The notes beneath the pieces are model-generated. The model did no database searches. It saw only the letters and a list, made by a program, of their open reading frames with translations, and had not been told where the DNA came from. Shown piece by piece: positions 44,585-57,610 of a stretch of DNA of 64,000 nt (its first letter is position 1; each line of letters starts with the position of its first letter). The stretch is from Stomoxys calcitrans (taxonomy: Eukaryota; Arthropoda; Insecta; Diptera; Muscidae), in assembly GCF_963082655.1 (NCBI RefSeq), contig NC_081556.1:68743227-68807226 (forward strand). Reading direction: 5' to 3'. A program made the translations under genes and the position numbers.

Positions 44585-45943
44585 CATCCTAAGAACGGTT
44601 AGTTATTACATCGTCTAAAGTATTATCTATTTTGTTATCAAATTCTCTGTTTACGTTACGTTTCATCTTCTTTTCGGCATTAACAATTTCTCCTGTTTTT
44701 CGTTTTGATGTTTTTCGGACTATCTGATTTTTCTACTGCTCTTATGGAAGAGACAGAGGCTAGAGTTTCTCTAAGTGTTTTTACTGGAGTTGTTTTATCG
44801 GCAGTGGTGATTTTATCGCCTCCAGCTCTTGCTTGACATTTGCATTGGCACTTGTATGGGAGCGTTATTGTTGTTGTTGTTGTCGGTGTTGTAGGCATTG
44901 TTGATTATAAAGGGTGATTTTTTTGAGGTTAGGATTTTCATGCATTAGTATTTGACAGATCACGTGGGATTTCAGACATGGTGTCAAAGAGAAAGATGCT
45001 CAGTATGCTTTGACATTTCATCATGAATAGACTTACTAACGAGCAACGCTTGCAAATCATTGAATTTTATTACCAAAATCAGTGTTCGGTTCGAAATGTG
45101 TTCATTCACCGTAACGTTGCGTCCAACAGCATCTTTGAAAAAATACGGTCCAATGATTCCACCAGCGTACAAACCACACCAAACAGTGCATTTTTCGGGA
45201 TGCATGGGCAGTTCTTGAACGGCTTCTGGTTGCTCTTCACTCCAAATGCGGCAATTTTGCTTATTTACGTAGCCATTCAACCAGAAATGAGCCTCATCGC
45301 TGAACAAAATTTGTCAAAATTTGAACACATTTCGAACCGAACACTGATTTTGGTAATAAAATTCAATGATTTGCAAGCGTTGCTCGTTAGTAAGTCTATT
45401 CATGATGAAATGTCAAAGCATACTGAGCATCTTTCTCTTTGACACCATGTCTGAAATCCCATGTTATCTGTCAAATACTAATGCATGAAAATCCTAACCT
45501 CAAAAATCATTAGCGTATGCTGTTGTTAGAGTGTCTTGCCTGTCATATTCCTTTCTTGTTTGGTACATGCTTTTATTCACTTTTACTCGTATTGTTTGAA
45601 TAGCGAATTCTTTTTTGTAAACAGTGTATTCTTTACAAAAGCTTTTGTGATCGTTTTGACAGTCCACACATTTTGGTGGGTTGTTACACTTCTCTCGTTT
45701 TCCAGATTGTGTGTGTTCGGCATTGCTGCAAAGGGGGCAAATTTTTATTTGTGAAGGGTATGGCCATGGCCAAAATGGCCAAATTTGAAGTACTATAGCA
45801 TCGTAGTGGTTTTGGAATATATGGTCTAACCAGTGTATGAAAGAAACCAACAAATCCGTATTCAGGTGCATTCTGAAGTTGAAAGTAGCAATGTGTAATC
45901 CTGAGCTCACATTTGTTATTTTTTAGGTTACTGGATCTTGTTT
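44585..45943 (-). pseudogene. LINE gag with zinc-knuckle cysteines, split by mariner derivative
   Basis: The segment 45910-45510 reads IKICPLCSNAEHTQSG, REKCNNPPKCVDCQNDHKSF, YTVYKKEFAIQTIRVKVN and MYQTRKEYDRQDTLT. Its CxxC and CVDCxxDH clusters fit LINE gag zinc knuckles. After the insertion at 44910-45509 the gag C-terminal part continues (NNNNNAPIQV-like, then KTTPVKTLRETLASVSSI, 44898-44680). The N-terminus is lost at the DINE starting at 45945. Confidence 0.78.
44910..45509 (-). mobile_element. palindromic mariner-family derivative with about 190-bp inverted arms
   Basis: The left arm (44910-45106) and right arm (45320-45509) are inverted copies of the transposon 5' end: AGGGTGATTTTTTTGAGG, TTTGACAGATCACGTGGGAT and the transposase start MNRLTNEQRLQIIEFYYQNQ. 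The 210-bp middle encodes, on the minus strand, FSDEAHFWLNGYVNKQNCRI, EQPEAVQELPMHPEKCTVW and AGGIIGPYFFKDAVGRNVTV. That is the region around the first catalytic Asp. So an internally deleted transposase has a second inverted 5' end instead of its own 3' end. It inserted into the LINE gag. There is no complete transposase. Confidence 0.88.
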
Positions 45944-45944
45944 T

Positions 45945-47146
45945 TATACCCACCACCGAAGGATGGGGGTATATTCATTTTGTCATTCCGTTTGCAACAC
46001 ATCGAAATATCCATTTCCGACACTATAAAGTATATATATTCTTGATCAGCGTAAAAATCTAAGACGATAGCAATGTCCGTCCGTCTGTCTGTTGAAATCA
46101 CGCTACAGTATTCAAAAATAGAGATATTGAGCTGAAATTGTGCACAGATTTTTTTTTGTCCATAAACAGGTTAAGTTCGGCGATGGGCTATATCTTCATA
46201 TAGTCCCTATATAGACCGATCTGCCGATTTAGCTTCTTAGGCCCATAAAAGCCACATTTACTATTCGATTTTGCTGAAATTTGGGACAGTGAGTTGTATT
46301 AGGCCCTTCGACATCCTTCGTTAATTTGACCCAAATCGGTCCAGATTTGGATATAGCTGCCATATAGACCGATCAGCCGATTTAGGGTCTTAGACCACAT
46401 TTATTATCCGATTTTGCTGAAATTTGGGAGAGTGAGTTGTGTTTGACCCAGATCGATCCAGATTTGGATACAGCTGCTATATAGACCGATCTCTCGATTT
46501 AAGGTTTTGGGCCCATAAAAGGCGCATTTATTGTCCGATATCAGCGAAATTTTGGACCGTGAGTTAAGCCCCTCGACACATTTCTGCAATTTGGCTCAGA
46601 TCGATCAAGATTTGGATGTATTGTGGCTGCCATAAAGACCGATCCCTCGATTTTAAGTTTTGGGCCCATAAAAGGCGCATTTATTCTTCGATGTCGCCGA
46701 TATTTGGGACAGTGAGTTGTGTTAGGCCCTTCGACATTCTTCCTCAATTTGGCTCAGATCTGTCTAGATTTAGATATAGCTGCCATATAGGCCCGTCTCT
46801 TGATTTAAAGTCTTGGCCCCATAAAAGGCATATTTATAATCCGATTTCACTTAAATTTGACAAAATGGCTTATGTTACGCTTTTCGACATCCCTGTCGTA
46901 GATGGTTCAGATCGGTTTATTTTTAGATATAGCTATTTGAAAGATCAATATTTTGTTATACACAACTGAACAATGGCTTATACTTATTAGTGTTTGGTCT
47001 AAATCGAAACATATTTAGATAAAGCTGCTATGGGACATAAGGTATGCATTTTGCACCGGAATTTGACGAAAGGTGGCTTAAATATATACCCGAGGTGGTG
47101 GGTATCCAAAGTTCGACCCGGCCAAACTTAACGCCTTTTAACTTGT
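45945..47146 (+). mobile_element. full-length DINE-1-like repeat, subfamily B
   Basis: 5' TATACCCACCACCGAAGGATG, TTCTTGATCAGCG block, GTCY tract (46077-46093) and six units. The ATAGACCGAT positions are 46211, 46364, 46481, 46634 and 46787 (153, 117, 153 and 153 bp apart). The 3' part has GAGGTGGTGGGTATCC, a slightly eroded hairpin (TTCGACCCGGCCAAA) and TTTTAACTTGT. Confidence 0.92.
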
Positions 47147-47473
47147 TTTATTTGTTTCTCTTTCGAGACGAGCTCAATGATTGGTGATTTTCTTTGCAAA
47201 TGGAAAAGGAAATCCAGAGATGGCAACACACACCAACCACTATGTCACGCGTTTCGTAATTTGGTTACAATTACTCATCATTGGAATTTATTGCGAATAA
47301 AATATATAAATACCACATTAACCACGCTCGACAACCCAGTCTATTGGCTGTACTTTTCCCAATGCATTAGTTTTTGTGTAATGGTAAATTTTTGTCTACA
47401 CAATTACACTACTCCCAAGGTATATACATGACTCCATCTGTTGGAAGTTGTATTGATGGCTTCGAACGCCAGA
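47147..47473 (-). mobile_element. SINE-like retroposon, family E (copy 2)
   Basis: TTTCGAGACGAGCTCAATGA, CACGCTCGACAACCCAGTC, CAATGCATTAGTTTTTGTGT and TGATGGCTTCGAACGCCAGA match copy 3 in order. It lies directly against the 3' end of the preceding DINE, whose terminal T-rich sequence may have been its target. Confidence 0.68.
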
Positions 47474-49106
<1,633 letters not shown>

Positions 49107-49444
49107 ATAATCAATGAAAGCCGTTATTTTGGTGTATGTGCCTATGAAATAATGTCAGCTGATTTAAAGTGCGACATTCTACACGGTGTAAGAAATGTGG
49201 TGGTGAGGTTACATTTTTTGGACACGAATACAAAAATTCAATTTCATTGCGACATTTGGAAAAAATTCTACACTTTTTTGTACAATCGAAATCACTATTA
49301 GTTTTATAGTAAGAATGGGCTATTCAATTATTTTGTTTGAGTTCAAATCGTATATTTGATTCTGTTATCTCCGCCGGACCCTCTTATTGATGAAATGAGG
49401 CTGAGTTTTGTAAATCGGTATCGAAAAATGAAGGCATTAACTCA
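49107..49444. other. unassigned spacer
   Basis: Nothing recognised. Confidence 0.4.
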
Positions 49445-49690
49445 CCATTTCTGCTTACGCAGGAAGGAAACGGAAATACCCACAACGCGATCTTCAGGTT
49501 GGTGATTTGTTCGCTATTCGCAATGAACAACTGCCTCCCACATCGTGGAGGTTGGGCTGAATAATTTCAGTTGTTTCTGGAACAGATCGACGCGTACGTG
49601 TTGCCGGAATCAGGACCCAACAAGGGATTATAAAACGACCGACTACGAAATTGATAATTCTGACCGACTGCATTTCCCATTGTTCTCTTT
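49445..49690 (+). pseudogene. BEL/Pao-type retrotransposon integrase C-terminal fragment
   Basis: In shifting frames the plus strand reads DLQVGDLVAIRNEQLPPTSW, RLGRIISVV, TDRRVRVAGIRTQQG and IIKRPTTKLIIL. This is the typical C-terminal pattern of BEL/Pao integrases (GDLVxIxxxxxPPxxWxLGRI, then VRVxxxxTxxGxxxRPxxKL). No LTR, protease or RT is seen. Confidence 0.7.
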
Positions 49691-50404
49691 TTTGTTGTTA
49701 ACTTGCCTTTTTCACTTTGTATAGCATGGACCCCATCAAGGAACTATTTAACGGTGAACTGTCCGATTATGATGTGGCTATGTTGTCTATTCCAGTGCGG
49801 GCACTACTGGATCCTTGCGGTCACGTTAGTCAAATATGTACCTCTCTTGTCCGGCACTTTCAAATTCCAACTTCTCCTACCCTCCTGGTAGGAGAAAATA
49901 ACTCCTACCAGGATGGTTGGGAATTTATCCCATATGCGATCACCATCTGAGTCCGTGTCTGAATTATTGACGGAGCACTTCTCGGGGTTTCATCTTGCAG
50001 ACGCTTAACTTTACTGGTGCAGAGGAGTTGCCATAATATTGCGATATGATGTTTACCCACAAATTATGCGAGGTCAGATACAGGTCAGGGCTCCCCGTTA
50101 GCCCAATATACCATCTTTTGCTGGGTCATATCAGGTCCGTGGTCATGGAGATTGCCTATTTCAAGCTCGATATACTCGAATTTCCTATTCGAAAGGGATT
50201 GCTTATACCAAATGAATAATTGCGTGGATTGCCAAATTTTTTGAAAAAAATACGAAATATCATATATGAAATAATAATAAATTGAATTGTCCTCATGAAA
50301 ACAAATGAATTCTCACTTAATTAGCTATTATTGAATAGTATTTTGTCTAAGTTAAAATGAAGTTTGATTTAATTATTTACTTGGTTTTTTACTATTCCTA
50401 TTTC
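49691..50404. other. unassigned DNA after the BEL/Pao remnant
   Basis: An open frame of 77 codons at 49717-49950 (MDPIKELFNGELSDYDVAML) might belong to the retroelement or be chance. A 10-base inverted pair CCTGGTAGGAG / CTCCTACCAGG flanks AAAATAA near 49883-49912. No other feature is seen. Confidence 0.35.
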
Positions 50405-50880
50405 CCGGGAAATGACATAGGAAATGCTCCAACGTCTCATCATCTTCTACGCATGATATCACTTGCCGCACCGATTTTGTATAAGTGAGCTCGTAGTCCT
50501 ATGTTTCTTGTTTACTGACCTTCTGCTTGCTTCCTATCAGTAATAGCCTCATCTTCTCATAATCGGGATCTCACCATAGGATTTTCGCCGTCCTATCGAC
50601 CGTTTCGCTATTCCACAGTGTGCATTCATCGCTCACGCCCTTAACTCGGACTGCGTCTACCCGAAAAGCTTCGGGTTAACCTTGTTAATTGACGGCAGTC
50701 CTCTGGTCTTCACTGCCAATTCGTCTGCTCTTTCATTCCGCCTTACTCCGCTATGACCCGGCAACCAATCAATGTGGTTCGTGCCATTCTCAGAGAAGAC
50801 GTTAATCTACTTCTTACACTCCACAACTGTTCGTGATCTTACCGGCCTGGTTGTTATTGCCCTTATGGCCTGTTTGAAGA
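50405..50880 (-). pseudogene. LINE family D fragment (RNase H end and C-terminus)
   Basis: The minus strand has INVFSENG, then WLPGHSGVRRNERADELAVK, INKVNP and a C-terminal stretch ending before the FLCHC block. It matches 7531-8175 and 37420-37920 with frameshifts and small deletions. Confidence 0.75.
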
Positions 50881-50884
50881 ATAT

Positions 50885-51183
50885 CAGGTCCTAATATTAA
50901 CTCACTGTTCCAGATTTCAGCGAAGTCGGCTAATAAAAGCACCTTTTACGCGCTTAATATTATTATAATTAATAATATCTGATGTGAACCATACTGGATT
51001 CGGATATCGGGTGGCCCAATCCAACTCACTGTTCCAAATTTCAGCGAAATCGGGTTAGCAATGCTGTTTTAATGGTCGTAAACGCCCAATCTGCAGATTG
51101 GTCTAAATACCCGCTCTATACTTAAATGGTCTGACCTGAACCATACTCCGTTCGAATATCGGGTGTTCTACTGCAACTCACCC
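50885..51183 (-). mobile_element. DINE-1-like repeat, subfamily B, internal fragment
   Basis: Two unit fragments sharing CAACTCACTGTTCCAxATTTCAGCGAA and GTGAACCATACT, with no ends. Confidence 0.6.
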
Positions 51184-51570
51184 CTCCGTGAAAATGGGAA
51201 AGCAATTTTTTTCGACTGCTATTTCAATTAACAAAATCTGCTGTTATATACAAAATCTGCTAAAATATTGAACACATATTACAATATTACTGACAGAAAA
51301 GCTGCCTATTAGGCCGATCACGTATTTTAATTGCTTGAGACATTTTTTCCCAAGGGAGTCGAGCTAATGGCCATGAGATATTATGTTAGAAGGGAATATT
51401 TTAATTTGTGGAATATTACTGAAAACGAATTACCTGAACAACAGATTCCTTGTACACATGACATCGCATCCAATGGTCGGTGGCTAAAGTCGCTTGTGAA
51501 TTTTATTGCTCTGTTTATGTACTCATAACTGTCTATGCTACTTACAGCCATTTCATATTAAAAACAAAAA
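51184..51570. other. unassigned, partly repeated elsewhere
   Basis: GAAAATGGGAAAGCA and TTAACAAAATCTGCTG recur in the flanks of the DINE at 10050-11442, so this is another dispersed repeat of unknown type. The open frame 51331-51528 is not recognised. Confidence 0.4.
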
Positions 51571-52036
51571 ACAAGTAGTCAAGTCCCCAGATCTGTTTAT
51601 ATAACAGCTATATCAGGTTATGAACCGATTTGAACCATATTTGGCACAGTTGTTGGATATCATAACAAAATACTAAGTGCCAAAATTCATTCAAATTGGA
51701 TAAGAATTGCGCCCTCTAGAGGCTCAAGAAGTCAAGACCCAAGATCGGTTTATATGGCAGCTATATCAAAACATGGACCGATATGGCCCATTTACAATAC
51801 CAACCGACCTACACTAATTAGAAGTATTTGTGCAAAATTTCAAGCGGCTAGCTTTACTCCTTCGGAAGTTAGCGTGCTTTCGACAGACAGACGGACGGAC
51901 GGACATGGCTAGATCGACATAAAATTTCACGACGATCAAGAATATATATACTTTATGGGGTCTCAGACGAATTTTTCGAGTAGTTACAATCAGAATGACG
52001 AAATTAGTATACCCCCATCTTATGGTGGAGGGTATA
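51571..52036 (-). mobile_element. DINE-1-like repeat, subfamily A (copy A12), hairpin end truncated
   Basis: Enters at AACAAGTAGTCAAGTCCCCAG, so only the outermost ACAAGT is followed directly by an inner unit. It then has two units, GACAGACAGACGGACGGACGG and the end CATCTTATGGTGGAGGGTATA. The next copy begins at the very next base. Confidence 0.88.
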
Positions 52037-53356
52037 ACAAGTAAAAGCGTGCTAAGTTCGGCCGGGCCGAATCTTATATACCCTCCACCATGGATCGCAT
52101 TTGACGAGTTCTTTTCCCGGCATCTCTTCTTAGGCAAAAAAAAGGATATAAGAAAAGATTTGCTCTGCTATTAGAGCGATATCAAGATATGGTCCGGTTT
52201 GGACCACAATTAAATTATATGTTGGAGATCTGTTTAAAATGTCAACCAATTCGAATAAGAATTGCGCCCTTTGTGGGCTCAAGAAGTCAAATAGAGAGAT
52301 CGATTTATATAGGAGCTGTATCGGCCTATAGACCGACTCAGACCATAATAAACACGTATGTTAATGGTCATGAGAGAATCCGTCGTACAAAATTTCAGGC
52401 AAATCGGATAATAATTGCGACCTCTAGAGGCTCAAGAAGTCAAGATCCCAGATCGGTTTATATGGCAGCTAAATCAGGTTATGAACCGACTTGTACTTTA
52501 TTTGACATAGTTGTTGAAAGTAACAATAAAAAAAGTCTTGCGAAATTTCAGCCAAATCGGATAGAAATTGCGCCCTCTAGTGGCTCAAGAAGTCAAGTCC
52601 CCAGATCTGTTTATATAACAGCTATATCAGGTTATGAACCGATTTGAACCATATTTGGCACAATTGTTGGATATCATAACAAAATACTACGTGCCAAAAT
52701 TTCATTTCAATCGGATAAGAATTGCGCACTTTAGAGGCTCAAGAAGTCAAGACCCCAGATCGGTTTATATGGCAGCTATATCAAGTTATGAACCGATTTG
52801 AACCATACTTGGCACAAATGTTGGATATAATAACAAAACACGTCGTGCAAAATTTCATTCCAATCGGATAAGAATTCCGCACTCTAGAGGCTCAAAAAGT
52901 CAAGACCCAAGATCGGTTTATATGGCAGCTATATCAGGTTATAAACTGATTTGAACAATACTTGGCACAGTTGTTGGTTATCATAACAAAATACGGCGTG
53001 CAAAATTTCATCCCAATCGGATAAGAATTGCGCACTCTAGAGGCTCAAGAAGTCAAGACCCAAGATCGGTTTATATGGCAGCTATATCAAGACATGGGCC
53101 GATATGGCCCATTTACAATACCAACCGACCTACACTAATTAGAAGTATTTGTGCAAAATTTCAAGCGGCTAGCTTTACTCCTTCGGAAGTTAGCGTGCTT
53201 TCGACAGACAGACGCACGGACATGGCTAGATCGACATAAAATTTCACGACGATCAAGAATATATATACTTTATGGGGTCCCAGATGAATATTTCGAGTAG
53301 TTACAATCAGAATGACGAAATTAGTATACCCCCCATCTTATGGTGGAGGGTATAAA
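52037..53356 (-). mobile_element. full-length DINE-1-like repeat, subfamily A (copy A13)
   Basis: Starts ACAAGTAAAAGCGTGCTAAG with the perfect hairpin and has seven unit-like segments. TATATGGCAG or its variant falls at 52459, 52612, 52766, 52919 and 53072 (153-154 bp apart). A short GACAGACAGACGCACGG tract follows, and the end is CATCTTATGGTGGAGGGTATA. It directly abuts copy A12 head to tail. Confidence 0.93.
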
Positions 53357-53937
53357 AATGAATATGGAATATAAATAGGCCCTCTTCACAAATGTAATGT
53401 TCATGGGCAAATTTGCATTTGCAAAGCATTCACTAAGATACACATTTCCATTGGCCTACGGGTCAGCATCTCACTTACGAAACTTAATTAAATTTGCCTT
53501 TTGGCACATTTATTGTCTTATTATCACTTACATATCTCCTTTTGCATAATGGTAAATATATCATTCATGAAACTTCCTTAAATCTTCCTGTCCCAATTTT
53601 TTGGCTACCTACCACAACATCCTCACCAAATTTCGTATAGGATAGTTTCAAAATCGTATCAGAGTTGAATATAGCTCCTATATATGCCTTTATCCGATAT
53701 ACACTATCGGGATTGTAGCAGTTGTGATATGTCATGAGTGGATTTCATCCAATAGTGTTGGGTCTTACATATTCAGCTCCGCTCTATTTCTACCTGTTGA
53801 ATACTTTCCATTAAGTGAAAATCATTGCTTTGAAAATTTTACATAAAATTTTTTTTACATAAATACATTGGCTGTTCGTAGAAAGTTATCAAAAAATGTT
53901 TTAAATTTTTTTAAATTTATAGAAATGTAAATGAAGA
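53357..53937. other. unassigned DNA
   Basis: AT-rich sequence with no gene or repeat recognised. Confidence 0.4.
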
Positions 53938-54797
53938 CAAGTAAAAGCGTGCTAAGTTCAGCTAGGCCGAAACCTATATGCCCTCCACCATGGATCGCAT
54001 TTGTCGAATTCTTTTCCCGGTATCTCTTTTTAGGTAAATAAAGAATGAAAGAAAAGAAATGGAGATATATCAAATTATGGTCCAATTCGGATCATATTTG
54101 AATTGTATATTGGAGACCATAGTAGAAGTAATTGTGCAAAATTTCAGCCAATTCGAATAAAAATTGCTCCCTTCAGGGGCTCAAGAAGTAAAATAGGGAA
54201 ATCGGTTTATATGGAAGCTGTATCAGGCTATAGACCGCTTCAAACTTTATTTTATACGTATGTTGAAGGTCATGGGAGAAGCCGTTGTACAAAATTTCAG
54301 CCACATTGGATAATGATTGCGCCCTCTAGAGGATCAAGAAGTCAAGATAGATAGGTTTATATAAAAGCTAAATCAGGTTAAAGACCAATTTTAAACATAC
54401 TAAGCACAGTTGTTGGAAGACATAACAAAACACCTTATACAAAATTTCAGCCGAATCGGATAAGAATTGCACCTTCTAGTGGCTTAAGAAGTCAAGATCC
54501 AAGATCGGTTTATATGGCACCTATATCAAAACATGGGCCGATATGGCCCATTTACAATTCCAACCAACCTACACTAATAGAGTGAATTTGTGCAATATTT
54601 CAAGCGGCTAGCTTTACTCCTTCGAAGTTAGCGTGCTTTCGAGAGACAGACGGACGGACGGACATGGCTAGATCGACATAAAATGTCATGGCGATCAAGA
54701 ATATATATACTTTATGGGGTTTTAGACGAATATTTCGAGGAATTACAAACGGAATGACGAAATTAGTGTACCCCCATCCTATGGTGAAGGGTATAAA
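53938..54797 (-). mobile_element. DINE-1-like repeat, subfamily A (copy A14)
   Basis: ACAAGTAAAAGCGTGCTAAG start, eroded hairpin TTCAGCTAGGCCGAA, three or four units, GACGGACGGACGGACATGG, end CATCCTATGGTGAAGGGTATA. Confidence 0.9.
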
Positions 54798-56510
54798 AAC
54801 TGTTTCATTGGTATGAACATAAATGAATATTTGTATAGAAGTTTGGGATACGGTCTAGCCTGAGTTTAGCTCCGCATTTCGCATTTAGTTATGTTTGCAC
54901 ATGCATACAAACATACTCAAGCTCGCACACTATCAACAATAGATTTTTATGAGGGCACGGGAGGACATGATGGTTGGCTGGCTGGCTGGATTTTTCGATT
55001 ATGTTTTGTGTATTAACACCATCAACACATCCTTACACATCGTTTCATTATCATAGAATCCTCATTGATTTGTAACAACTTGACGTTTGGGTATTAAATG
55101 CAAAAATATATGTTAATAACATAGAGTTCGGATAGCAGAGCCATCACATTTACACATGAATGCAAACAATCACACACATACAAAGAGTGAACGCCCGTCT
55201 CCTGTAATCTGCGTTGGGCATAGAGGATGCTGTGTTGTTATTATGTGTAGGATTGTATAGGCTCGCAGTGATGTTTGACGACATTCAGCTGTTTGTTCTC
55301 GCTAAGCCCTGAGATTTTATTCGATCACTTTTGTTTATTGTCTGCTATTGAATGTTATGTGTCTATTTATAATGGAACACCATCTCCTTTGGATTATTTT
55401 TCCGAAATCTGTGGAGTGGTGGGCCAGCACTCCGACGCATCCACAAAGAAAATCATTGCTCTTTAGTTACGCTGCTAAATGTTAATAATTTTCATATTTA
55501 CAGGCATACTGATCCGTTGGCTAATAACTTATCTTGGACACATGATGTCTTGTTAGTGTAATGGCGTTTAGCAATTCAATTGAATATTCTGCTAAGAAAA
55601 GGGAATACATCTGGAATTGTGTGGTAGTTAAATTCGTCTGCCGTTTCCAATCTCAAGCTAGTTGGTGCAAGTATTATTTTTTTAGGCTCTTTGCTAATTG
55701 ACAGCATACTTGTAGATCCAATCAAGTCCCTTATTGGGTTTAATTACACATTTTAGATTAGTTAAGTAGAGCTGTTTTTCAGAATTGAGCTTTGCCGATA
55801 CGGAGTGTTTTTATACTCTTCACAGCAGAAGGAGTAGTGAATACAACAACAGAAAGTCTGCTAATAATCGCTATTTTTTTTGCAGAAACCGCAAACATTT
55901 TCTCCTGCTTTCAAATAATAAAAAGTTTATAATAGTCAAAAAATTGCATAAATACTTCAAAGAATTTTATATTTCATCATAACTTTTTTTGGTGCATAGC
56001 GTAATTTTTTTCTAATTTTCTAAATTTTGATAACTTCTAAACACTACACTCGGCAAAAGTATTTAGACGAACAAATTTTCAAGGAGTAAAAAAAAGGAAA
56101 AAAAAAAAACTTTTAATAAGAATTAAAATTTCTTGGTATGATAAAAGGTTGTCATAAATGGTCTAATTTTTATCCAGACTTTATTTGCAACTAAACTATT
56201 AAGTCAAATATCAGAATGCCGGGTGGCATAAGATTTTGACAAATAAATTAAATTTAAGAAAACACAAAATATAAGCAATTTTATGATCGAATGATTGGAA
56301 AATGTGGTTGTGAAACCTGAGGAACTGTCCTTACAGAAATGTAAACATATCCATTTATGTCAGATGTAAATTGCGTGCCCATACTTAAATAAAAAAAATT
56401 TATATAGTCAGTTCATAAACTGAAGATACATGGAATCATATTCAGTAACAATACTATTCGAATGCTCACATAAAACAATTAACTATTCTTTTAAATAAAA
56501 AATTAAATAT
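54798..56510. other. unique-looking DNA with a possible Tc1-like terminus
   Basis: No gene recognised. CACTCGGCAAAAGTATTTAG at 56046 resembles Tc1-type terminal repeats, but I find no matching inverted copy. Tandem GGCTGGCTGGCTGGA occurs at 54975. Confidence 0.4.
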
Positions 56511-56516
56511 TCTAAA

Positions 56517-57610
56517 ATGTCTGTCCAGCAAAAACCCACTGATTATATCGAGCATTGTATTTACCTCCATGGTCTCAATGTTAATCCAGAGAAGACTGAA
56601 ATCTGCCTGTTCACGAGACAGACGAGAATTATTTCGATATCTGTCAAGGTCAAGTACTTAGGAGTGTCTTGGAAAGGAAACTTAATGGGAAGTGTTACAT
56701 TCAGGAGAGTACTGAGAAGGATCAAAGATTTTGGGCACTATGTAGACGGGCCTTACCTCAGTAGTTTGGTAGACTGCGATGGAGAAAAAGTGCAACATAA
56801 GGATAATACAACAGGTTCAGAGAACATGTTGTCTTGGCATAGGCAGAGCGATGGGGGACCACGCCCATTAAGTGTGAGGCAGCCACTGCGGCTGTGTGAC
56901 TTAAGGGGATGGGTGAATCGATAGAGGATAGGAGCAGCTCATACCATTGCGGTATAACTGAGACGACGATAGGACACCTGGAAGGAAAGGAGGAGGTTTT
57001 CGATCGGGTACCTGAGACGACACTTGAGGTCGAGTGTGAGGCACTGCTGCCATCGGCACAGTCTTGGATTGACGGAATCTTGTATTGCTACGTGGAAAAT
57101 CATACTACACAGATGGCTCAAAGCTAGAAGACAGAGTAGGTCCACATTGAGAACCCAGGGACTGAACGCGCATTTAACACTGTGGAACAGCGAAACGGTC
57201 GGTAGAATGAGGAAAATCCTAAGGGGAAATCCAGATTGTGAGAAGACGAGGCTGTCACTGAAAGGAAGTAAGCAGGTGGCCAGTATAACTTTTGGTATCA
57301 TAACAGTACAAATAGAACTACGAGCTCGCTTATGCAAAATCGGTGCGGCAAATGACAGCATGTGTGGGGCATGTGGGAAAAATAATGAGATATTGGAGCA
57401 TTTCTTATGCCATTGACCGGCTTTCACCAGACATGATCCAACATAGGCGCGTGGTATGGAAAACAATTGAGGATTTTGTTAGAAGCAAATAATTCCTAAC
57501 ATAGATTTACTTTTTCGAGGTTACTTTCTAATATTTATAGCGCACAACAAGCCGAATACCGCCTTTTGGCGTATGCACCCATTTTTCAGCCTAACCTAAC
57601 CTTACCTACC
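56517..57610 (+). pseudogene. LINE family D copy, internally deleted, with CCTAA tail
   Basis: Reads LNVNPEKTEICLFTRQTRI, VKYLGVSWKGNLMGSVTF, RRVLRRIKDFGHYVDG (RT thumb), then RQPLRLCDLRGWVN and the RNase H entry ALLPSAQSWIDG. It then jumps to LNAHLTLWNSETVGRMRKIL and LRARLCKIGAANDSMCGACG, and on to NEILEHFLCH at the C-terminus. The RNase H core is deleted (jump near 57130-57150). The 3' end is CAGCCTAACCTAACCTTACC, the same tail type as in other family D copies but in plus orientation. Confidence 0.85.

Larger units (their letters stand above)
39400..45943 (-). mobile_element. I/Jockey-group LINE, near full length, dissected by nested insertions
   Basis: Read on the minus strand, the order is gag (45943-44585), endonuclease (44195-43470), reverse transcriptase (43215-40140) and RNase H (about 39660-39400). 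That is a complete two-ORF LINE layout. Insertions split it at 44910-45509 (palindromic mariner), 44203-44556 (SINE-like), 41762-42598 (DINE B) and 40417-41488 (DINE A), and a DINE at 45945 cuts the gag end. An RNase H domain favours the I clade over classical Jockey. It is inactive because of these insertions, frameshifts and lost catalytic residues. Confidence 0.85.

Noticed and set aside
44984..45442. Two open frames of 107 and 139 codons on opposite strands with the same C-terminal sequence
   Set aside because: The shared ending is produced by the inverted arms of the palindromic mariner derivative; neither is a complete transposase.
52189..52647. Recurrent open frames with SRSQDPRSVYMAAISGY-type text (also 15891-16289, 31567-31881, 63436-63864, 13827-14135)
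   Set aside because: They are the 153-bp DINE unit read in its open phase. The length is a multiple of three, so frames stay open without selection. No start context, and they are found in every copy.
56046..56070. CACTCGGCAAAAGTATTTAG as a Tc1-like transposon end
   Set aside because: No matching inverted terminus or transposase was found within several kilobases, so it was not listed as an element.
57573..57610. CCTAA repeats as a telomere or interstitial telomere
   Set aside because: Only a few units, always at the 3' end of a family D LINE; they are the element's tail.
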